This document shows, one piece after another, positions 1-7,263 of a stretch of 64,000 bases of DNA. The position numbers and the translations under genes were made by a program. The stretch's first letter is position 1. Each line of letters opens with the position of its first letter. The notes under the pieces were generated by a model. The model worked only from the letters and a program-made list of their open reading frames with translations, was not told where the DNA came from and made no database searches. Origin of the DNA: Psychrobacillus insolitus (GTDB taxonomy: Bacteria > Bacillota > Bacilli > Bacillales_A > Planococcaceae); assembly GCF_003254155.1 (NCBI RefSeq), contig NZ_QKZI01000006.1:1-64000 (forward strand), given 5' to 3'.

Positions 1-91
1 AAGAAGCAAGCTTCTTCATCATTCGCTCGACTTGCATGTATTAGGCATGCCGCCAGCGTTCGTCCTGAGCCAGGATCAAACTCTCCATAAT
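1..91 (-). rRNA. 16S ribosomal RNA, 5' end only (partial)
   Basis: The reverse complement contains the universal bacterial 16S start: GAGTTTGATCCTGGCTCAG lies at about 64-84, followed by GACGAACGCTGGCGGCATGC and a TGCAAGTCGAGCG segment. Only the first 90 or so nucleotides are present; the gene continues past the window start. It is transcribed leftwards, the same direction as the ribosomal-protein operons. In B. subtilis an rrn operon also lies just beyond the pdaB/kbaA/gerD cluster. Confidence 0.97.
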
Positions 92-313
92 AGTTGAGTA
101 TAAAACTCAACAAATTAGAACTAGTTTAAAAGCTCATTTTGTTTTGCTGGCATCATCATTAAATGATGTCAAAAATGTTTTGCTATCGAGCTAACCAAAG
201 TTAGTCAATAAGCTGTATTTCTTAACGTTTTGCATGTTCAGTTTTCAATGTTCATGTTTGTTTCTGTTTGTTTCTGTTTGTTTAATTTGTCGTTTTGTTT
301 TGACGACTTTTAT
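92..313 (-). other. rRNA operon leader region
   Basis: Transcribed spacer between the rrn promoter and the 16S 5' end. A 7-bp perfect stem (GTTGAGT at 93-99 with ACTCAAC at 105-111) sits directly next to the mature 16S end. A second palindrome (CATCATT/AATGATG, 154-168) follows, and a 10-bp motif, TTTCTGTTTG on the plus strand, is repeated in tandem at 261-280 with partial flanking copies. No reading frame is evident. The stems are probably processing or antitermination structures; that role is inferred. Confidence 0.7.
234..256 (-). promoter_or_regulatory. rrn leader boxA-like conserved element
   Basis: The minus strand reads GAACATTGAAAACTGAACA. This resembles the conserved TTGAAAACTGAA-type element of Bacillales rRNA leaders and spacers, which is associated with rRNA antitermination and processing. 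Assignment rests on recalled consensus only. Confidence 0.55.
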
Positions 314-343
314 ATCTTAACATCTTTTAAACATGAATGTCAA
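314..343 (-). promoter_or_regulatory. rRNA operon promoter
   Basis: On the minus strand a perfect -35 TTGACA (338-343) is followed after 18 bp by TAAGAT (314-319). It points at the 16S gene about 220 bp downstream. Only one promoter was recognised, whereas Bacillus rrn operons often have two. Confidence 0.8.
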
Positions 344-393
344 CACTAAATCATAAAATTTATTAGAACGACTAGAAAGGTGCGAGAATACTC

Positions 394-1059
394 ATGAAAA
401 AAAGGCTATTATTTATTATGACGCCGCTACTGTTATTAACTCTTTTCTTTATTATCCCTCAAAATTTTCCATCCTTATTACCCGTTTTTAAAATAACTGA
501 AAAACCAACGATTATCTCTAAAGGCACTCACGGAGTAACAGTAACAATTGATTTAACTTTTGGAAAAGAAGATATTGAGGGTTTAATTAAAAGCCTTGAA
601 ACACCCTATCCTCATTTTTTTATGAGTAATGATTGGATTGAACGTTCTGACTCTCTAATTGAGTTAATGAAAGAGAAGAATATTCCAATTGGGCTATTAG
701 GGCAAGATGGAGCTTCTTATATAGAGAATCCCACTTTATTCAAAAAAGAAATAGAAAGGTTTGAAGGTTCTATTGGTAGAGCTCCTCAATGGTTCCGTAC
801 AAGGGATTATGAATTCCCTGTCGAATTACAAGAAACAGCTTGGAAGTATGAGGTTAATTTACTTGGCTCTAGTAAATACTGGATAGAAGGTGAGACTAAC
901 CCTAAACTTCAACAAGGTGAAATATTGAGTATCCCACTCCATCAAGATGAAAGAATTGATATAAATCAAATTACTCAGTTACTAAAATCAGACAGTTATC
1001 TCACGATTGAGCAAAACATATTTGGACTTAAAATAAAAACGAAAACACTTCCTAATTAA
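394..1059 (+). CDS. pdaB: PdaB/YbaN-like polysaccharide deacetylase-family protein, degenerate active site
   Basis: 221 aa with one N-terminal membrane anchor (about residues 4-22) and a NodB-like fold. It aligns from memory with B. subtilis PdaB (spore cortex, muramic delta-lactam related) through the strand around T51-IDLTFG, the FF-x-SNDWIERSDSLIE helix, and W133-FR. Position and orientation also match: B. subtilis has the same alternating order mrp, gerD, kbaA, pdaB, rrn. Asp53 of the first motif and His183 near the C-terminus appear to be kept. The His of the second motif (HEIG in PdaB) is replaced by IPIG at 97-100. It may therefore be catalytically inactive or act differently. The start is the ATG at 394 behind GAAAGGTGCGAG. 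Family membership is fairly secure; activity is doubtful. Confidence 0.68.
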   Translation: MKKRLLFIMTPLLLLTLFFIIPQNFPSLLPVFKITEKPTIISKGTHGVTVTIDLTFGKEDIEGLIKSLETPYPHFFMSNDWIERSDSLIELMKEKNIPIGLLGQDGASYIENPTLFKKEIERFEGSIGRAPQWFRTRDYEFPVELQETAWKYEVNLLGSSKYWIEGETNPKLQQGEILSIPLHQDERIDINQITQLLKSDSYLTIEQNIFGLKIKTKTLPN

Positions 1060-1063
1060 AATA

Positions 1064-1107
1064 AAAAGCTGCTCCGACAGTTTCGTCAGAGCAGCCTTTT
1101 TTTATTT
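1064..1107. terminator. Bidirectional terminator between the pdaB-like gene and kbaA
   Basis: The stem GCTGCTCCGAC / GTCAGAGCAGC (one mismatch) has a T-rich run on both outer sides: CTTTTTTTATTT on plus, TTTTTATTTT on minus. It serves the two convergent genes. Confidence 0.9.
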
Positions 1108-1782
1108 CGATTTTACAGCCGCGGTTTCTCTTCTAGCTTTTCTGCGTGCTTCTAATTTTAGTCGATCCTCATCTGATTTTGCATTGTATTTTGGTAAAGC
1201 TAATAATTGATATGCATTAACTGCAAGAATCGGGAATAATAATAACGCAACCCAGCTATCTACATTATCTGCATTAACCATTAATACAGGTAACCACTCT
1301 AAAGTCGATACTACGATCATGAAAAACAGTGCAGAAATAAGTGCATGTTTTTTTGTCATATTTGCTTTTACAATTGCAACAACTACCGCTGTTAGAATTA
1401 AAACCGCGAGTAAAATGGCATATAGCCAAACTTGTCCAGTTGTTTCCGCATTTGGTTTGAAACGGAACATAATCAAATCAATAATTACGATTGCAATGAT
1501 TAATAGTTGTACCCAATTCCATAAAGTAAGCGTTTTGAAAATATTTACTCCCATTTGATGAATAGTTAAGTAAGCGAAAAAGCCCATTTGAGTAATCACA
1601 CTAATTGTGAAACCCATTACAATCATAAAAGCAAAGGCAGCAAAAAATTCACCCCATTGTCCAGTCTCAAAATATATTGCGAAAGCATCATCCCACCGTA
1701 TAAATAAACCTAAAACACCAGTGATAATTCCTCCTATCAACATAGCATTTAGAAAAAATTTGAACCAATTTCGTATAGTCAC
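1102..1782 (-). CDS. kbaA: KinB-signalling pathway activation protein KbaA
   Basis: 226 aa integral membrane protein with about six hydrophobic segments and a basic C-terminal tail (KLEARRKARRETAAVKSK). It matches the remembered KbaA pattern: RNWF-x-FF at the N-terminus, SVITQMGFFAYLTIH, and ALFFMIVVSTLEWLPVLM. KbaA is needed for full activity of the sporulation kinase KinB. A longer frame can be read back to a TTG at 1830, but no ribosome-binding site precedes that codon. GTG at 1782 has GGAGGA about 9 nt upstream and starts the protein at VTIRNWF, as in B. subtilis (MKSRNWF). It is convergent with the pdaB-like gene and divergent from gerD. Confidence 0.9.
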   Translation of the reverse strand: MTIRNWFKFFLNAMLIGGIITGVLGLFIRWDDAFAIYFETGQWGEFFAAFAFMIVMGFTISVITQMGFFAYLTIHQMGVNIFKTLTLWNWVQLLIIAIVIIDLIMFRFKPNAETTGQVWLYAILLAVLILTAVVVAIVKANMTKKHALISALFFMIVVSTLEWLPVLMVNADNVDSWVALLLFPILAVNAYQLLALPKYNAKSDEDRLKLEARRKARRETAAVKSK

Positions 1783-1833
1783 AACAAATATTCCTCCATA
1801 TCTTACTATTTCCTCTTTAAATTGTAACAACCA

Positions 1834-1882
1834 ATTGCGAAAAAATCTATTTCTTCCTTAGTACTATACATATTTTCGCAAT
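1834..1882. repeat. Inverted repeat in the kbaA-gerD divergent promoter region
   Basis: ATTGCGAAAA (1834-1843) is perfectly repeated in inverse orientation as TTTTCGCAAT (1873-1882), with 29 bp between. It lies between the two divergent genes and could be an operator or a hairpin in either leader. No convincing sigma-G or sigma-A promoter could be fixed relative to it. Confidence 0.5.
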
Positions 1883-1917
1883 AAATGTGAACATTAAACG
1901 AAAGGAAGGTGATGAAT

Positions 1918-2508
1918 TTGAAGCATTTTATCCTCATTTTGTTGACCATTGTCTTACTCGCCAGTTGTAATACCCCTACTTCGACTCCCTCTTATGAGGA
2001 AAACAAAAAAATGATGATTGATGCTTTGCAAACAGAGGACGGCAAAAAGGCAATAAGAAAACTTTTGGAGGACCCGGAATTTAAAAGCCTTTTAGTAATT
2101 GACAGTGAGCAAGTCAAAAAGTCCGTCGAACAAACTATGTTGTCTAAAGAAGCAGAGGCTTTTTGGAAAGAGATGTACCAAGATCCTAAGTTCTCCGAAA
2201 CAATGGCAAAAAGTATGTTAAAACAACAAGAAGATATAATGAAATCCCTTATGAAAGACCCGACGTATCTTAGTGATTTAGAAAGCTTTTTCGGACAAAA
2301 AGAGATGACAAAAGAATTAGAAAAAATATTGAAATCTGCTGATATGCGGAAAGAGATGCAAAAAGTAGTCGAAGAAACGATTCAAAGTCCTTTGATGCAA
2401 ACAAAATGGCAGGAACTTATCTTAAAATCTGGCGGGCAATCAGCAAGTGAAAGTGGTGCTTCTGGTAAAAAATCAGAAGAGGAGACAAAAAAAGAAGAGA
2501 CAAAATAA
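1918..2508 (+). CDS. gerD: Spore germination lipoprotein GerD
   Basis: About 196 aa. It has a short lipoprotein signal (KHFILILLTIVLLASC) with lipobox LLASC, and Cys17 as the lipidated residue. The helical body is rich in Lys, Glu and Met, and the tail is a low-complexity Ser/Gly/Glu/Lys stretch, as in GerD. GerD scaffolds the nutrient germinant-receptor cluster in the inner spore membrane. Upstream starts (GTG 1909, ATG 1912) overlap the Shine-Dalgarno run GGAAGGTGA, so TTG at 1918, 5 nt after it, is the most plausible start. Its place between kbaA and mrp, in opposite orientation to both, is as in B. subtilis. Confidence 0.88.
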   Translation: MKHFILILLTIVLLASCNTPTSTPSYEENKKMMIDALQTEDGKKAIRKLLEDPEFKSLLVIDSEQVKKSVEQTMLSKEAEAFWKEMYQDPKFSETMAKSMLKQQEDIMKSLMKDPTYLSDLESFFGQKEMTKELEKILKSADMRKEMQKVVEETIQSPLMQTKWQELILKSGGQSASESGASGKKSEEETKKEETK

Positions 2509-2540
2509 GGCCGCTCCATTTAGGAAACGGCCTTTCTTTT
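2507..2540 (+). terminator. gerD terminator
   Basis: The stem AAGGCCG / CGGCCTT with a 14-nt loop is followed by TCTTTT on the plus strand. It lies between convergent gerD and mrp. Confidence 0.85.
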
Positions 2541-3591
2541 ATGCTTTTTCTATTACTTTTTGAGCGATCTCCAAATAAATTTTGCCTGTTTCATGGCTTT
2601 CTGCATATACAGATGGAGCAAAATCGATATCGTTCCAATCAGGTTGCCCTAGTGGTAATTGTCCTAGTAATTCAGTACGTAACTCATCAGCAAGTTTCGG
2701 GCCTCCACCTTTACCGAATATGAATTCTCGTTCACCAGTAGATTTAACCTCATACCAAGACATATTTTCAATAACGCCTAATATCTCGTGGTCTGTCTGC
2801 AGTGCCATTGCTCCAGCTCTAGCCGCAACAAAAGCAGCTGTCGGATGCGGTGTTGTTACAATAATTTCTTTAGAAGTTGGTAACATTTGATGAATATCCA
2901 ATGCTACATCTCCTGTACCAGGAGGTAAGTCTAATAGTAAATAGTCTAGTTCTCCCCATTCTACATCTTTGAAGAATTGATCCAATGCTTTCCCTAGCAT
3001 TGGCCCACGCCATACTACAGGTGTATTATTTTCTACGAAAAACCCCATTGAAATAACTTTTACGCCTTTTCGTTCTACTGGAATAATTCGATCTTCTTTA
3101 ATCTGTGGAATATCTTTTACACCCATCATATCTGGTACACTAAATCCATAAATATCTGCATCCACTAAACCAACTTTTTTGCCAAGACGCGCTAGAGCAA
3201 CTGCTAAGTTTACAGATACAGTTGATTTACCAACCCCACCTTTACCTGATGCAATAGAAATAATTTTCACTTTGCTATTTGGTGAGAGTATGCTTTCACT
3301 ATCGCTTTCTTTTGCTTGGCCTCGGAATTGTTCTAATACTTCTTTTGGAAGCTCTTCAAAACGAATCCCTACTGTTGCTGCTCCGGCTTCTTTCAATACT
3401 TCTACGACTTTTCCTTGAAGTTGCATTTGTTCAGCAGAATTTATTTTTGCAATAGCTAGTTTCACACTAACATGATTTTTTTCTTCCTTTATTGATACTT
3501 CCGAAATCCCGTTCGTTTCCTCTAACGTTCTATGTAAAAATGGATCGTTTAATTCTCCAAGTAATGCTCGAACCTGTTGTTCATTAATCAT
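2539..3591 (-). CDS. salA: Mrp/ApbC-family P-loop ATPase (SalA)
   Basis: 350 aa. The N-terminal MIP18/DUF59-type domain covers about residues 1-85. A MinD/Mrp-type deviant Walker A, SGKGGVGKST, lies at about 115-124, and LLLDLPPGTGD forms the Walker B region. Family members carry or insert Fe-S clusters; B. subtilis SalA is also described as a regulator of scoC. The C-terminal CxxC of Fe-S-carrying Mrp proteins is absent (ENMSWYEVKSTGE at that place), as I recall also for SalA. That argues against cluster binding by that motif. It lies between cwlD and gerD. Confidence 0.9.
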   Translation of the reverse strand: MINEQQVRALLGELNDPFLHRTLEETNGISEVSIKEEKNHVSVKLAIAKINSAEQMQLQGKVVEVLKEAGAATVGIRFEELPKEVLEQFRGQAKESDSESILSPNSKVKIISIASGKGGVGKSTVSVNLAVALARLGKKVGLVDADIYGFSVPDMMGVKDIPQIKEDRIIPVERKGVKVISMGFFVENNTPVVWRGPMLGKALDQFFKDVEWGELDYLLLDLPPGTGDVALDIHQMLPTSKEIIVTTPHPTAAFVAARAGAMALQTDHEILGVIENMSWYEVKSTGEREFIFGKGGGPKLADELRTELLGQLPLGQPDWNDIDFAPSVYAESHETGKIYLEIAQKVIEKA

Positions 3592-3669
3592 TTGTAGACA
3601 CTCCCCTTTAGTTAACTATTCGCATAATAGTATACCATATACGAGTGTCTACAATACCACACATTGAAC

Positions 3670-4383
3670 TCAGTAAATATTATCTTCTACAAAGCGACTT
3701 ACACCTTCTCTAATCGCTTCGACCATTTCTTTTTGATATTTGTCTGATTGTAGTAATTCACGCTCTTCATCATTACTAATAAATCCTGTCTCGACTAATA
3801 CAGTAGGAGCAGACGCTTTCTTTAAAATATATACTTGTTTAATCGAAAGTGCTTCTCTCTCTGTATTGCCTATATTTTCACGAATGGACCCTTGGATGGA
3901 TTTAGCCAAAAGTTCTCCCCCTGCATGGCCCTCTGCATGATAAAACACTTGTGCGCCTCTCCATCTTTCTTCTGGAACAGCATTCACATGAAGGCTAATT
4001 ACTATGTCTGCCTCCGAGTTATTTATGATTTCTTCTCGAAGAAGTAAGTCTGCTCGTTTTCTTGCTCGAATTGTAGGATAGTCCACATCTGGAGTATGCT
4101 GTGCAATTGCATCGCCTTCTTTACTACGCGTCATTACAACAGTAGCACCTTTCGATTTCAGCTCTTTTTCTAATTTTAAAGACATCGCAAGTGTAATATC
4201 TCGCTCAACTATTTCTCCATGACTTGCACCTCCATCAATCCCACCATGTCCAGGATCAATTACAACTTTCACTCCACTTAACACATCTGGTAAGAAAAAA
4301 CTTTTATCGCTTGCTTGTGTTCCGTAAAACACTGCTATTAAACTAACCAAAAATAATACTGAGATAATTAGCCACTTTTTCAT
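3670..4383 (-). CDS. cwlD: Germination-specific N-acetylmuramoyl-L-alanine amidase CwlD
   Basis: 237 aa, the same length as B. subtilis CwlD. It has an N-terminal signal or anchor (MKKWLIISVLFLVSLIAVFY) followed by an Amidase_3 zinc hydrolase domain. The zinc and catalytic residues sit in VVIDPGHGG, ISLHVNA and VLVETGF. CwlD strips peptides from muramic acid and works with PdaA in making muramic delta-lactam of the spore cortex. The frame is open up to 4578, but the ATG at 4383 has AAGGAG 8 nt upstream and gives the correct signal peptide. The extra upstream frame includes the dispersed repeat at 4492-4518. Confidence 0.95.
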   Translation of the reverse strand: MKKWLIISVLFLVSLIAVFYGTQASDKSFFLPDVLSGVKVVIDPGHGGIDGGASHGEIVERDITLAMSLKLEKELKSKGATVVMTRSKEGDAIAQHTPDVDYPTIRARKRADLLLREEIINNSEADIVISLHVNAVPEERWRGAQVFYHAEGHAGGELLAKSIQGSIRENIGNTEREALSIKQVYILKKASAPTVLVETGFISNDEERELLQSDKYQKEMVEAIREGVSRFVEDNIY

Positions 4384-4491
4384 GTCCATCGCTCCTTTTT
4401 CACTCATTATACGTACGACGGACAAAGAGTATGAAAAAGGCTTAAGTAACAAATAAGAACAGCGAAAACGCCCTTTTTCTATGTGGACTTT

Positions 4492-4518
4492 AACGGTTCG
4501 CTTTGGACGAAACTTATG
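4492..4518 (-). repeat. 27-bp dispersed repeat, copy A
   Basis: The minus strand of 4492-4518 (CATAAGTTTCGTCC...GAACCGTT) is identical over all 27 bp to the plus strand at 61102-61128. It lies in the cwlD-rpsI gap, where B. subtilis has ybaJ and ybaK. Confidence 0.8.
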
Positions 4519-4560
4519 GTAACTGGTTAAACGATAAATCTTTCGTACTGTCCAAAGCGA
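4499..4560. repeat. Imperfect inverted repeat containing copy A
   Basis: TCGCTTTGGAC-GAAA (4499-4513) pairs with TTTCGTACTGTCCAAAGCGA (4541-4560), apart from a 5-nt bulge in the second arm. The loop is about 27 nt. There is no T-tract, so it is probably not a terminator. It looks like a small palindromic intergenic element. Confidence 0.55.
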
Positions 4561-4625
4561 TCTAGAAAAAAATCGCACCTCCTTTGTTCAAAGTCGATGA
4601 AATTCATATACTTTCTTAACAAAAT

Positions 4626-4665
4626 AAAAAAAGCACTCCCCGAGAATTCTCGAGAAGTGCTTTGA
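4626..4665 (-). terminator. rplM-rpsI operon terminator
   Basis: On the minus strand AAAGCACTTCTCGAG-AATT-CTCGGGGAGTGCTTT is followed by a T-run. It lies just downstream of the rpsI stop. Confidence 0.92.
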
Positions 4666-4680
4666 ACTGAAAATATAATA

Positions 4681-5073
4681 TTAACGTTTTGAGAACTGAG
4701 GTGCACGACGAGCACTTTTAAGTCCTGGTTTTTTACGTTCTTTCATACGTGGGTCACGTGTTAAGAATCCTGCAGATTTTAAAGCTGGACGGTAATCAGG
4801 GTCAACTGTAAGTAATGCACGTGCAATACCATGACGGATCGCTCCTGCTTGACCTGTGAATCCACCACCATTAACATTTACATGTACATCATAGCTACCT
4901 AAAGTTTGAGTAGTTACTAATGGTTGCTTCATAATTTGAATTAAGATTTCATACGGTAAGTAATCTTCTGCTTCACGTTTGTTAATAATAATTTTACCTT
5001 CGCCCGGTACTAAACGTACACGTGCAGTTGAGCTTTTACGACGACCTGTGCCGATATATTGAACTTGTGCCAA
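4681..5073 (-). CDS. rpsI: 30S ribosomal protein S9
   Basis: 130 aa, the full family length. The N-terminus has [14 protein letters not shown], and the C-terminus is the typical RRAPQFSKR tail, whose terminal Arg reaches the P-site tRNA. ATG at 5073 follows AAAGGAGGACATACCC. It is the second gene of an rplM-rpsI operon (23-bp gap) with a strong terminator after it. Confidence 0.98.
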   Translation of the reverse strand: MAQVQYIGTGRRKSSTARVRLVPGEGKIIINKREAEDYLPYEILIQIMKQPLVTTQTLGSYDVHVNVNGGGFTGQAGAIRHGIARALLTVDPDYRPALKSAGFLTRDPRMKERKKPGLKSARRAPQFSKR

Positions 5074-5096
5074 GGGTATGTCCTCCTTTTAATATA

Positions 5097-5534
5097 TTAT
5101 CCGCGAAGCTCGTAAGCTTCTGGTAATTGTGCTGCATGTGGATGTTCTGATCCAGCGTAAACATGAAGTTTTCTGTACATTTGACTACCTAAAGAGTTTT
5201 TAGGAAGCATCCCTTTAATAGCCATTTCTAACATTCTCGTTGGGTACTTAGTACGCATTTCTAAAGCTGTACGTTGTTTAAGTCCACCAGAGAATTGTGT
5301 GTGACGGTAGTAAATTTTATCATTTAACTTGTTCCCAGTTAAATGAATTTTTTCAGCGTTGATAATGATCACATGATCACCTGTGTCAACGTTTGGTGTG
5401 AATGTTGGTTTATGTTTTCCGCGTAAAATAGCTGCTAATTCAGAAGCAAGACGACCAAGAGTTTGACCTTCAGCGTCTACTACTAACCATTTACGTTCTA
5501 CTTCGTGACCTTTAGCCATGAATGTTGTGCGCAT
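5097..5534 (-). CDS. rplM: 50S ribosomal protein L13
   Basis: 145 aa, with the Bacilli-type start MRTTFMAK followed by [20 protein letters not shown]13 is an early-assembly large-subunit protein. The start ATG (5534) follows an AGGAGGACAAAATAC ribosome-binding site. It is the first gene of the rplM-rpsI operon, with its own promoter and an L13-type RNA leader, so autoregulation by L13 is likely. Confidence 0.98.
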   Translation of the reverse strand: MRTTFMAKGHEVERKWLVVDAEGQTLGRLASELAAILRGKHKPTFTPNVDTGDHVIIINAEKIHLTGNKLNDKIYYRHTQFSGGLKQRTALEMRTKYPTRMLEMAIKGMLPKNSLGSQMYRKLHVYAGSEHPHAAQLPEAYELRG

Positions 5535-5582
5535 GTATTTTGTCCTCCTAATTGAATCATAATCGATCTAAAATTCTATATA

Positions 5583-5620
5583 TCCTCATACAATAAGTTT
5601 CGGGGCTTATCTTGTGGGAG
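5583..5620 (-). ncRNA. L13-leader-like RNA hairpin
   Basis: In the rplM 5' UTR (minus strand) CTCCCACAAGATAAG can pair with CTTATTGTATGAG around the loop CCCCGAAA. Position, size and the CCCCGAAA loop fit the Firmicutes L13 leader (Rfam L13_leader) as I recall it. A covariance-model search was not possible. Confidence 0.6.
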
Positions 5621-5640
5621 TATTAGAAATACCATACATA

Positions 5641-5669
5641 ATCATAACCTGAGTACTTGATTATGTCAA
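5641..5669 (-). promoter_or_regulatory. rplM-rpsI promoter
   Basis: TTGACA (5664-5669), 17 bp, TATGAT (5641-5646) on the minus strand. This is a near-consensus sigma-A promoter just upstream of the L13 leader and downstream of truA. Confidence 0.85.
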
Positions 5670-5701
5670 GCGTTTTACTAAAAACACCTGGAAAGGTTGC
5701 T

Positions 5702-6451
5702 TCACTCTAAATAAGCCACTTTCTCTAAATACAAACCTTGTGCTGGAGCGGTTTTCCCTGCTTTTTCTCTTGCGCAGGATTTTAGGATTTCCGGCAAATC
5801 CTCTACACTTTTTTTCCCAATTGCAATTTCCCACAAAGTACCTGCAATAATACGAACCATATTATATAAAAATCCATTTCCACTAATGATCATATGAAGT
5901 TGATTAGATTCTTTTTTCACTTCAAACTTTATCGAATGAATGGTTCTTACAAAATCTTTTACGCTTGTATTTGCTGCACAAAATCCCGAGAAATCATGTG
6001 TTCCTAATAAGTATACAGATGCTTTTTCCATTCGTTCTATATTTGGTTTATATCGATCGATATGTACAGAATAATTTCTTTCAAACGGGCTCTGCACTTC
6101 ATTCAAAGACCAAATATAACGATACGTTTTACCAATGGCATGATATCTTGCATGAAAATCTTCACTTACTTGCTCTACAGACACTATTCGGATATCACCT
6201 GGCAATTGTACATTTAACGCTATTTGCCATTTGTCCATTGGAATTAATAATGGGCTATCCCAATGAATGACTTGTCCAGTCGCATGTACACCTGCATCCG
6301 TTCGTCCACTAGCAACTACCTTCACGACATTCCCTTTATGCATGTCTTGAAGAACTCGCTCTAATTCTAGTTGGACAGTACGCTTTCTGGGTTGAATTTG
6401 ATAACCTGAAAATTCAGTTCCGTCATAACTTATGATTGCTCGTAGTCTCAC
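5702..6451 (-). CDS. truA: tRNA pseudouridine(38-40) synthase TruA
   Basis: 249 aa. The signature GRTDAGVHA (about 49-57) contains the catalytic Asp52, and FLYNMVRIIAG lies near the C-terminus. It converts uridines 38-40 of the tRNA anticodon stem to pseudouridine. It is last in the ecfA1-ecfA2-ecfT-truA string, 14 bp after ecfT, as in B. subtilis. The start is the codon at 6451, giving MRLRAIISYDG. Confidence 0.96.
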   Translation of the reverse strand: MRLRAIISYDGTEFSGYQIQPRKRTVQLELERVLQDMHKGNVVKVVASGRTDAGVHATGQVIHWDSPLLIPMDKWQIALNVQLPGDIRIVSVEQVSEDFHARYHAIGKTYRYIWSLNEVQSPFERNYSVHIDRYKPNIERMEKASVYLLGTHDFSGFCAANTSVKDFVRTIHSIKFEVKKESNQLHMIISGNGFLYNMVRIIAGTLWEIAIGKKSVEDLPEILKSCAREKAGKTAPAQGLYLEKVAYLE

Positions 6452-6465
6452 GTTTACACCCCACT

Positions 6466-7263
6466 CTACTGTCTAAAATATAAGAGTATAACTGCTAATA
6501 CAACAAGCGTAAGAAGTATAACTGTATCTCTTGTTGCCCACTCTAATTTACGGTATCTCGTTCTACCTTCTCCACCCTTGTAGCCTCTAACTTCCATAGC
6601 TGTAGCTAAATCTTCCGCACGCTTAAAGGCACTTACAAATAACGGAATAAGTAAAGGAACAATTGCATTCATTCGCTCTTTAATACTTCCAGAAGTCATG
6701 TCCGAGCCTCGTGCCATTTGTGCTTTCATAATCTTATCCGTCTCATCCATTAATGTAGGGATAAAACGAAGAGAAATAGACATCATTAATGCCAATTCAT
6801 GCACAGGAAGCTTCCATTTTTTTAATGGGTTCAATAATGCCTCAAGTGCATCCGTAATCGAAATAGGCGTTGTTGTAAGCGTTAGAATAGATGTTAAGAT
6901 CACAAGTACGAAGAATCGAATGGAAATGAATATCCCTTGTCGAAGTCCTTCTTCGTATATCTTAATAAACTTCCATTCAAAAATGATGGATCCTTCTTTT
7001 GTAAATATTAAATGCAATAAAAACGTAAAGATAATTAATATAACAACAGGCTTCAATCCATTAATAAGAAAGTATAATCGGATTTTACTCATACGAATGA
7101 TCAAAAATGTAAAGACAAACAAAACTCCGTATGTAATCCAGCTGTTTGCGATAAATACAATTGCAATAAATAAAAATACAAAAATGAGTTTTGCTCTAGC
7201 ATCTAATCTATGAATAAATGAATCCCCTGGTATGTATCGTCCAAATATCATCTTTTCTAGCAT
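6466..7263 (-). CDS. ecfT: ECF transporter transmembrane component EcfT
   Basis: 265 aa with several hydrophobic segments. Two cytoplasmic coupling motifs end in Arg-Gly (AQMARGSD and AMEVRGYK), typical of EcfT; they contact the two ATPases. It forms the shared energizing module for vitamin or micronutrient uptake with EcfA1 and EcfA2. The ATG (7263) overlaps the ecfA2 stop by one base (TAATG), indicating translational coupling. No substrate-binding S component is in this window. Confidence 0.94.
   Translation of the reverse strand: MLEKMIFGRYIPGDSFIHRLDARAKLIFVFLFIAIVFIANSWITYGVLFVFTFLIIRMSKIRLYFLINGLKPVVILIIFTFLLHLIFTKEGSIIFEWKFIKIYEEGLRQGIFISIRFFVLVILTSILTLTTTPISITDALEALLNPLKKWKLPVHELALMMSISLRFIPTLMDETDKIMKAQMARGSDMTSGSIKERMNAIVPLLIPLFVSAFKRAEDLATAMEVRGYKGGEGRTRYRKLEWATRDTVILLTLVVLAVILLYFRQ

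Noticed and set aside
251-283. Tandem 10-bp repeat in the rrn leader as a possible CRISPR or satellite
   Set aside because: Only two to three copies and no spacers; it is part of the rRNA leader.
3592-3669. Search for ybaJ/ybaK-like genes near cwlD and rpsI
   Set aside because: Neither the mrp-cwlD gap nor the cwlD-rpsI gap (4384-4680) holds a coding frame; ybaJ/ybaK are simply absent here.
6698-7213. 171-codon plus frame opposite ecfT
   Set aside because: Antisense shadow; the minus strand encodes a clear EcfT.
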